Positions 57,882-64,000 of a DNA stretch of 64,000 bases are shown piece by piece (position 1 is the stretch's first letter; every line of letters begins with the position of its first letter). A program made the translations under genes and the position numbers. This DNA comes from Prostheceraeus crozeri (Eukaryota > Platyhelminthes > Polycladida > Euryleptidae). Where the stretch lies: NCBI GenBank assembly GCA_907163375.1, contig CAJQUW010005239.1, positions 124,001 to 188,000 on the forward strand. Reading direction: 5' to 3'. A model generated the notes under the pieces. The model searched no databases. It worked only from the letters and a program-made list of their open reading frames with translations, and was not told the DNA's origin.

Positions 57882-57961
57882 TAGAATAGATTAAAAATTC
57901 CTAATTTAAAATTTATTCATAACTAGAATAGATTAAAAATTCCTAATTTAAAATTTTTTTA
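57882..57961 (+). repeat. 42-bp direct repeat before a Polinton gene
   Basis: Two near-identical units starting agaatagattaaaaattcct; the second runs into the start context of the gene at 57968. Confidence 0.85.
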
Positions 57962-57967
57962 TTAAAA

Positions 57968-58449
57968 ATGTCGCAAGCGAAAAGTAATAATAATAAAACT
58001 GTTGAATTAAAATTACGTAATATTGTTGACAAAAATACCCCTAAAACTATTACGATTAATAAAAAAAGTATTACATAAGTAAACCAATGATAGAGAATAT
58101 TCAATTACAAGAAGAAAAGAATGGCGGGATTCTCCCATTAATTCCACTAATAATAGGTGGCATAGCAGCTGCAGGAAGTGTTGCAGGCGGGACAGCTGGT
58201 ATTGTCCAAGCAGTAAATAAAAATAAATCAGAGAAGGCAGCATTAGAAGAACAAAAACGTCATAATAGAGAGTTAGAGAAAGTTGCTAGGGGTGACGGAA
58301 TAGTAGATAATTTTATTAGTAAATTAAAATTAGTTGATGAAGGAAAACGAGTTCTTAAAAATATTCTCCACAATGTTGATGATTTAATTGAAATTAAAGA
58401 AACTAAAGATGGTTCTGGAATATATCTAAGTCCTAGTATGATTCGGTAA
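57968..58449 (+). pseudogene. Polinton small hydrophobic virion-like protein, broken
   Basis: A polar N-terminal part (MSQAKSNNNKTVELKLRN) and a second part with ILPLIPLIIGGIAAAGSVAG, a Gly/Ala-rich membrane segment, then a basic helix and a short GSGIYLSPSMIR end. The layout resembles small minor virion proteins of Polintons and adenovirus pX/pVI-like proteins. It is fossil with about one break, or possibly two overlapping small genes. It is followed by a hairpin tract shared with the capsid gene. Confidence 0.45.
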
Positions 58450-58457
58450 TAACCTCA

Positions 58458-58498
58458 GGACCTTTGGTCCGATCGGCTAAAGCCTCTGAACAAGGTTC
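58458..58498 (+). terminator. Hairpin tract after the small virion gene
   Basis: GGACC-TTT-GGTCC, GGC-TAAA-GCC and GAAC-AAG-GTTC. The first two stems copy 57768-57794; the third has the same place but another stem sequence. Confidence 0.4.
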
Positions 58499-58530
58499 TA
58501 TCCGGTAAAACATTTATTTTATCTTTTAAA

Positions 58531-59840
58531 ATGAATTCTACAAATTCCGAAAATTTAATTAAATTAAAAATTGTTAATTTAGATTTATTGAATTACCTAT
58601 TAAACAAAAATAAAAACTCAAACTGTCAGCATATTGGAGGTGACATACAAAAAACATTAGAAAACTTTCCTGGATTTATTTGGAGTAAATATTCAAAAGA
58701 AAAACATCTTCCTGGTCATTCATATACCGGTCCAGGAACTCGATTAGATATAAGACTAGATGAGAATAATAATCCGAAACCAGGTGAAGAACCAATAAAT
58801 AGAGTAGATGACATATACGCTTATAGACATGATTTAGCTTATCGAAATCATGATCTAAGTTCTCGACATGCAGCTGATAAGAAGATGATTCAAGAATTGG
58901 ACAGTATTCAAAATCCTTCATTTAGAGAAAAAATTGAAAGAATGTTTGTTAAGAAAGCTTTACAAGCTAAAATACTATTCGGTCAGGGTTTAAATGAAAC
59001 GGCAGCAAAGGTGTCTGAGAGCAACGCTCGAACCTATGCCTCTGAAATTCATAGGGAATACAGAAGGCCTAAATATTTATTGAAAGTAAAAGTATTTAAT
59101 AAAGATGATATTTGGAGTGCTGATCTTATTCATATGCCGAATGAAAGGACTACAAATACGCATTGACCGTTATAGATTTATATACACGATACGCTTGGGT
59201 AAAGCCTTTAAAAAATAAAAGTGGTCTATCAGTTAAATATGCGTTTGAAGAAATCTTTAAAGAAAGTAATAGAAAGCCAAGGAAATTGTTTGTTGATAAA
59301 GGGTCGCAATTTTATAACCGAAACGTTCAGCCACTATTTGAAACTGTTTATTCAACTGAAAACGCTGGAAAAGCTGTAGTGATAGAAAGATTCAATCGGA
59401 CGTTAAAAAATAAATTATTCAAGAAATTTACTGAGCAAAGAAATCAGAAATGGTTGAAGATATTACCAGGAGTTGTAGAAGAGTACAATAATAAAGTTCA
59501 TTCTGGTATTGAAGAAACTCCAAAGAATGCTTCTGACGACCCTGATTTAATCCGAAAGAAAATATTCGAGAATAATTATTCGAACGAAAATAATAATTTG
59601 AATGAGAGTAATCCGAATTTACAGAAACGTAAGCCGAAGTTTAAAATTGGAGATAGAGTTAGAATATTTAAATATAAGAATAAATTTGAAAAAGGCTTCG
59701 TTGGCTATTGGACTAAAGAAATATTTGAAGTTTGTAAAATAAATCAAACTCATCCGATTACTTACGAAATCAAAGATTTAGATGATGAAGATATCAGAGG
59801 CCGATTTTATCAAAATGAATTACAACGAACTGATTTTTAA
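58531..59840 (+). pseudogene. Polinton phospholipase A2-like domain joined to retroviral-type integrase, broken
   Basis: The first part has the parvovirus-VP1-type PLA2 landmarks: calcium loop SYTGPGTRLD (residues 65-73) and the catalytic HD pair in AYRHDLAY (H100-D101). In parvoviruses this lipase opens endosomes. Without a stop the frame passes into integrase: HREYRRPKYLLKVKVFNKDD, then IWSADLIHM (first Asp), later LFVDKGSQFYNR (second Asp) and VVIERFNRTLKNKL (Glu). A C-terminal chromodomain/SH3-like part follows (KFKIGDRVRIFKYKNKFEKG). The integrase would insert the element and make the 6-bp duplication. Fossil with about one break. Confidence 0.85.
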
Positions 59841-59860
59841 TTATCATTATCATTATCATT

Positions 59861-59920
59861 GGAACTAACGGTTCGGGAATGAAATTCCCTTATTAGGCGT
59901 AGCCATAGAACCTACGGTTC
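59861..59920. repeat. Hairpin cluster at the protease 3' end
   Basis: GAAC/GTTC, GGGAAT-GAA-ATTCCC, GGC-GTA-GCC and GAACC-TAC-GGTTC in a row, overlapping the last codons of the minus-strand protease. Confidence 0.8.
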
Positions 59921-60377
59921 GTTCAATTCCCTTATTCAATTCTAACATAATATCTAGAAATGGTACCCCTTTTTGTAATTTAAATAAAACATAAAGACAT
60001 AATTGACCACAATAAGTAGTTCCCGGTTTTTGAATTTGAAATGTATTATAAGTTCCATTGCCAAGTAATTTTTTGACTTCATTTGTAGGTGGAAGTCCAT
60101 AAGAGTCGAACCAATAGTTCTCAGCCTCCGGGCGGTCGAAATAGTAATTATCTCGATTTTTATTAAAGATACCTGCAGACCAATGTACTCCTTTTTCATC
60201 TGTTGTGTGAAGATTTGTTATGAAATTTACAGTTGGCTTATTTTTTAGGAATTGTAATTCGACTCTCATTAGAACATGAAAATTCTTTATTCCTAATTGA
60301 TTTGCAATTTTCTTTAAATCAAAATTTGTAGTTGTTTGCGTTCCATATAATTTTAAAAACTCATTTATGTTGTTCAT
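59865..60377 (-). CDS. Polinton adenovirus-type maturation protease
   Basis: 170 residues, whole frame. Cysteine protease of the adenain (C5)/Ulp1 class: His65 in EKGVHWSAG, Asp91 in YWFDSYGLPP, Gln116 in FQIQKPG and Cys123 in TTYCGQLCLYVLF sit almost where adenain has its catalytic residues, and the length is similar. It would cut virion precursors such as the pVI-like protein. The last about 20 residues are encoded by a double hairpin (59861-59920) and look foreign to the domain. Confidence 0.92.
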   Translation of the reverse strand: MNNINEFLKLYGTQTTTNFDLKKIANQLGIKNFHVLMRVELQFLKNKPTVNFITNLHTTDEKGVHWSAGIFNKNRDNYYFDRPEAENYWFDSYGLPPTNEVKKLLGNGTYNTFQIQKPGTTYCGQLCLYVLFKLQKGVPFLDIMLELNKGIERTVGSMATPNKGISFPNR

Positions 60378-60400
60378 TTTATAATAAAAAAATTCTTAAG

Positions 60401-60455
60401 GGACCCCTAGAAGTCAGAAGGGACCCCTAGAAATTAGAAGGGAGGGGGTAGTAGA
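60401..60455. repeat. Short repeats beside the right Polinton terminal repeat
   Basis: gggacccctagaa occurs twice and a G-run follows, between the protease start and the right inverted repeat. No gene. Confidence 0.5.
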
Positions 60456-60496
60456 ACTACGTTCATATGATATTGAAGGATACATCCCCGCGGTTT

Positions 60497-61023
60497 CTTC
60501 CACTTTTGTTTCTTCCACTTTTAAAGAAATATTTTTAGTCACATGATATATTTTAAAAACCTGAAAAACGGACTTAAAAGACGTTTTTAAAAATACTAAC
60601 TTTATGATTTTTTCGGTGTCCTGGAACGGTCATGATTTTAAGGGGGGTAAAAATTATAATTCTCAAATTTGAGATTCTTAACTTTTATGATTTTCGGTGT
60701 CCTGGAACGGTCATGATTTTAAGGGTGAAAATTGTAATTCTCAAATTTGAGATTTTGAAAAATTTGAAAAATTGGGTATTTTTAAAAACGCCCAAATTTA
60801 TGAATTTAGGTCTTCATAACCTGAAAAATGACCACAATTCATGAATTTAGACCATTTAAAAAGTTCCATTTTTTGAAAAATCGGTATCTTTAAAAACGAC
60901 TAAATTCATGAATTTAGGTCTTAAAAACCTGAAAAAGGGTCTAAATTCATGAATTTATGTCGTTTTTAAAGATACCATTTTTTGAATTTTATGGTGTCCT
61001 GGAACGGTCTTTTGCCCATTACT
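60497..61023 (-). repeat. Polinton right terminal inverted repeat
   Basis: It mirrors 44631-45154. The 17-base motif appears in complement at 60615, 60696 and 60993. Confidence 0.93.
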
Positions 61024-61029
61024 GGAACA
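61024..61029 (+). repeat. Polinton target duplication, right
   Basis: GGAACA, matching 44625-44630. Confidence 0.95.
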
Positions 61030-61215
61030 AACTGCCATCCGCATTTCAAGAGAGCACATCCCTAAAGACCTTCAAAGCAGCAGCAAGTGACTTTTATTTG
61101 TCTAGCGTTTTTTAATTCTGGTTTTTATCTTTCATCTAACATTTATCACTTTTGTACTGTGGTCTTGAAGCCATTGGCATAACGCCACATTAAATAAATT
61201 CGTACTTCATTCATC
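61030..61215 (+). mobile_element. CR1/L2-like LINE 3' end, right part
   Basis: It resumes with LPSAFQESTSLKTFKAAASD, then FYLSSVF and a stop, exactly as a CR1/L2 tail should (LPxxI-x-x-STSLxTFKxxL). A short 3' UTR follows to about 61,215, ending ttcattcatc. Confidence 0.75.
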
Positions 61216-61259
61216 TGTGTTCATCATAGTGTTTGAGTCAGTAATGCTGGGATAACACG

Positions 61260-61402
61260 TGACTCTAATAGACTACTTTTCGATTGATATTTCTACCGTT
61301 TCTGCGGTCTTTCACCTGATACTTTCATGCCATAATACCTGCTCACACCACACTTTCCACCCTGCCATCTTCCTCAATCAGTCCACCCAGATAGAGAAAG
61401 CT
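61260..61402 (-). mobile_element. LINE ORF2 fragment, minus strand
   Basis: On the minus strand DSFLYLGGLIEEDGRVESV matches the FxYLGS-x-x-x-x-DG segment that follows the RT core of RTE-like LINEs. About 40 codons are recognisable, with stops. Confidence 0.6.
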
Positions 61403-62821
61403 GTCCACTTGCCTAGGAGGGCTTGTCTTCTCTACTAAATCACCGAGTGAAAAACAATCCCTTTTTAACTATCACGGGTCATTCCCTCAACTATTACAAG
61501 CTTTGCATGCACTGCTGTCTCTGTACTTTCGTTTGACGGAGAAAGTTGATATCAAGACAGTGACAGCTATATGCACGACAATAAATAGGCTATATGTTTG
61601 TATTATATTTCGGGCAGTGGCGGCTTTAGCGATCATGCCCTTCATGCTCAGCATGACGAAGTATTTTGTCTAATTTTCCTCCACACAAATCAACGATGTC
61701 AACCACAAGAAAGGGAAAGTTTTGAATCAACAAAAAAACTTCCAACATCATTTGATTACATTTGACAACATTTGATTACTATGTCAGATCATGTTGCTGT
61801 GACATTAAGGTCATACTCAATTAAAATTTATCAAGTAGCTAACTTGTTCTAAAAAATTCAGGGGAACGCAAGTCAATTCGAGCATACCTCATTTGTTATT
61901 GGCCGGATCATCTGACGGGAGAACAATAGCAAAATCTGCGGATGACGATTTTCATACTCCATCTCATGCCGTGGACGGGAAGCACAAATGATACGTATAG
62001 CTCGTTTCAACCAACTAACGGTAGCTGATTGGACGGCAATCTGCTGATTTTATCGGTGTAGTGAGATCATGAGATGTCTCGAGTCTCAGTTGCACGATTG
62101 AAACCCCATCGAATTGACTTCCTTTATAAGTAATTCAATATCTTCCAATGTTAATACAGCTTGTGATTTTGTGCGATTGACGGTGTTTTTACTATCTTAA
62201 ATGCATGCTTCAAATAACTAGAACTTGAATATTATTTAATATACATTATCTGGTGATTAAATTTAGCCGTGGTCTTCTACATGCTTGCATATGTAGATAT
62301 GTCTAGGAGCAAATAGTATAATAGGCTATGCATGCATCAGATTATCATCGGATGTATTCAAACATACAAATCATGTAGCATACGCCTGGAATTTTATTTT
62401 AAGCGTATTTTGGCTGATACAGTATGTAGATCATTAGAATTATGCCTAGCCCTACACCATATTCACTGGATTACTTGATGTGAAAAGTAGGCGGCTTGCA
62501 TGTTTGAATTATAATTAGGAAAGGGCAAATGCAAATGGAATGAGATTAAAATTTTGCTCATCGAATTCGTAACTGTTTCTTAAGTTGCATGATATTAAGC
62601 TACATTATGCTACATCAGTTGCATGGTTAAAAATCCTCGTATGATAGCTGTCACACATACTTTTTTCCTCATGATGCGAAAAAATTGATGAGCATGACCT
62701 AACAGAAATCCATAGAGCCGCCACTGATTTCGGGTCTAGTTATAGGCCGGAGTCCTGTCATTTGATAGGACTCCGATTCCAGCAAAAATGATAGGACTCC
62801 GACTTTGACTCCGCATCCCTG
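61403..62821 (-). mobile_element. hAT-like element, family 2 (inverted partial copy), interrupted
   Basis: Without the insert at 61615-62727 it mirrors about 260 bases at 63062-63325. Its intact end is gactccgcatccctg at 62,821, the complement of CAGGGATGCGGAGTC. The other end is missing, as the sequence changes to a LINE piece at about 61,402. Confidence 0.65.
61615..62727. mobile_element. hAT-like non-autonomous element, family 3 (1,113 bp), nested
   Basis: Ends CAGTGGCGGCT and AGCCGCCACTG are perfect 11-base inverted repeats. The exact 8-bp duplication ATTTCGGG flanks it (61607-61614 and 62728-62735). No transposase frame. It sits inside the family 2 copy, so it is the younger of the two. 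Exact ends and duplication point to recent movement. Confidence 0.9.
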
Positions 62822-63053
62822 CTTCATTCAAATCACCACTGCTGATGCTTATATTGCTTCAGTGTACAAACCTTCTACCATATGGACAATATTTTCCTCC
62901 ACTTCAATCGATAGTGAGCCGAAAATGGTTATGAGACGTACGCGTGTTGACCTGATGCGGTCTCACATGACCTATGTAGACCTATATAGGCCTTTTTCGA
63001 CTGAAGACACCACCTTGCCTAAGCTTCAACCGTCTTTTCCAGCACCTGTCTTT
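62822..63053. other. Spacer between two family 2 hAT-like copies
   Basis: About 230 bases of moderate GC in a 105-codon frame that crosses element ends; no domain recognised. Confidence 0.4.
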
Positions 63054-63061
63054 GTGCAAAC

Positions 63062-63777
63062 CAGGGATGCGGAGTCGGAGACCTATCAAATGATAGGATT
63101 TCAGACTCCGGCCTATAACTAGACCTGAAATATAATACAAACAAATTATTTATTCTTGTGCATAGCTGTCACTGTCTTGATGTCAACTTTCTCTGTCAAA
63201 CGAAAGTACAGAGACAGCAGTGCATGCAAAGCTTGTAATAGTTGAGGGAATGAACCGTGATAGTGAAAAAGGATTGTCTTTTCACTCGGTGATTTACTAG
63301 AGAAAACAAGTCCTCCTAGCCTCGATCACACCTACTCACCAAAGGTCACATCAGAAACAAAAATGAAATATCAGTTTTGTTTGATAACATTACCTCTTGC
63401 CCTCACGTAAATCGTGTGTGATCTCTCCTCCAAAGCGCATATTAAAATAGAAAGCGTGCTCATATTTTTGGAGAAGGATGGGAATTTTCCTGTCTCGTAT
63501 AGGCTGGAGAAAAACCGTGTGAAGCACACATCAAGAAGATGGGAGGAGCCGAGTCGCATGCATCCAACTGAAAGCGACATTTGATGAACTTTAATCGAAA
63601 ATGATTGATAATTGATACAGCAACCCTAAATATAGGTTCAGGTAAGCCTATAATAATCTATGATGTAGGTTGACAGTTTTTCAAAAAATAACTAGGCTAT
63701 ACTTTCCACCCGGAGTCGGAGTCCTATCAACCCCCGGATTCGGAGTCCTATCAAAATGATAGGACTCCGCATCCCTG
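63062..63777 (+). mobile_element. hAT-like non-autonomous element, family 2 (716 bp)
   Basis: Left end CAGGGATGCGGAGTCGGAG, right end GGACTCCGCATCCCTG, and an exact 8-bp duplication GTGCAAAC at 63054-63061 and 63778-63785. The ends carry several ggagtcctatca motifs. No transposase frame. Confidence 0.9.
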
Positions 63778-64000
63778 GTGCAAACGCAGAGTCATTATTG
63801 CATTTTCTCTTCCTGAATCCATGTTGTGCTTTTCCTAATCATCGACCAAAGCCTGCTTTCTGTTCACCAAAACTCTTAATCTGCTTACTGTGATTATCCT
63901 CAAATCTGACTTCTTGCCACATCAGTAGAAAAGATGTTGTTCGAATATGTGCACATTACAGCTAAATACGATAATAATTGCACTCATTATCTAATACATG

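Larger units (their letters stand above)
44631..61023 (+). mobile_element. Polinton/Maverick element (16,393 bp), fossil
   Basis: The element runs from AGTAATGGGC to the mirror end at 61,023, with inverted repeats of about 525 bp and a 6-bp duplication. It holds twelve recognisable genes, including the Polinton core of protein-primed polymerase, retroviral-type integrase, adenovirus-type protease and packaging ATPase, plus capsid genes. Gene order is four plus-strand genes, polymerase and a clamp-like gene on minus, five plus-strand virion/integration genes and the protease on minus. It is complete in outline but broken, about seven breaks spread over five genes. Identical outer repeats and an exact duplication point to a fairly recent insertion. 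Composition is much more AT-rich than the flanks. Confidence 0.96.

Noticed and set aside
62805-63122. 105-codon frame
   Set aside because: It runs across the ends of two hAT-like copies, so it is a chance frame.

Overview
This window is animal nuclear DNA: AT-rich, mostly non-coding, with GT-AG introns, long TE-filled introns and mobile elements typical of metazoans. I cannot name the species. An invertebrate is the best guess, because a Penelope-like retroelement, a Polinton, a Tc1/mariner element and several hAT-type elements occur together.

The one host gene I recognise with confidence is the 3' half of an EPS8-like gene on the + strand (4132-33832). Six exons chain in perfect phase (687 nt, 228 codons plus stop). 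They encode a proline-rich stretch, the actin-regulatory linker, the SAM/PNT-like C-terminal domain and a short tail. Its introns carry a hairpin, a Penelope-like element, a tRNA-derived SINE-like piece, a Tc1 fossil, fold-back repeats, LINE scraps and hAT-type elements. A weak two-exon gene candidate with a TATA box lies at 40144-43240.

Upstream (1-4131) are old LINE pieces and a 1.58-kb mariner-type element with TA target duplications. From 33833 to 44630 there is AT-rich intergenic DNA, a 5'-truncated but open LINE reading frame with a zinc finger inserted after its reverse transcriptase (35350-37650), a second copy of a hAT-like family seen in the EPS8 intron, and two LINE 3' fragments in opposite orientations.

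A 16.4-kb Polinton/Maverick (44631-61023) has landed inside one of those LINE fragments, with a perfect 6-bp target duplication (GGAACA) and inverted repeats of about 525 bp whose outer parts look identical. It carries the full set of parts: protein-primed DNA polymerase, integrase preceded by a parvovirus-type phospholipase A2 domain, adenovirus-type protease, packaging ATPase, major and minor capsid proteins, a fibre-like coiled-coil protein with a phage-tail-fibre-type motif, two small hydrophobic virion-like proteins and a possible sliding-clamp-like protein. It is a fossil: several genes are open, and there are about seven breaks overall. Scattered through its very AT-rich sequence are GC-rich triloop hairpins, often in pairs, some between genes and some inside reading frames. 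This is the most unusual signal in the window.

The right end (61024-64000) resumes the interrupted LINE, then shows another LINE scrap, an inverted pair of related hAT-type elements, and a further hAT-type element nested in one of them with its own 8-bp duplication.
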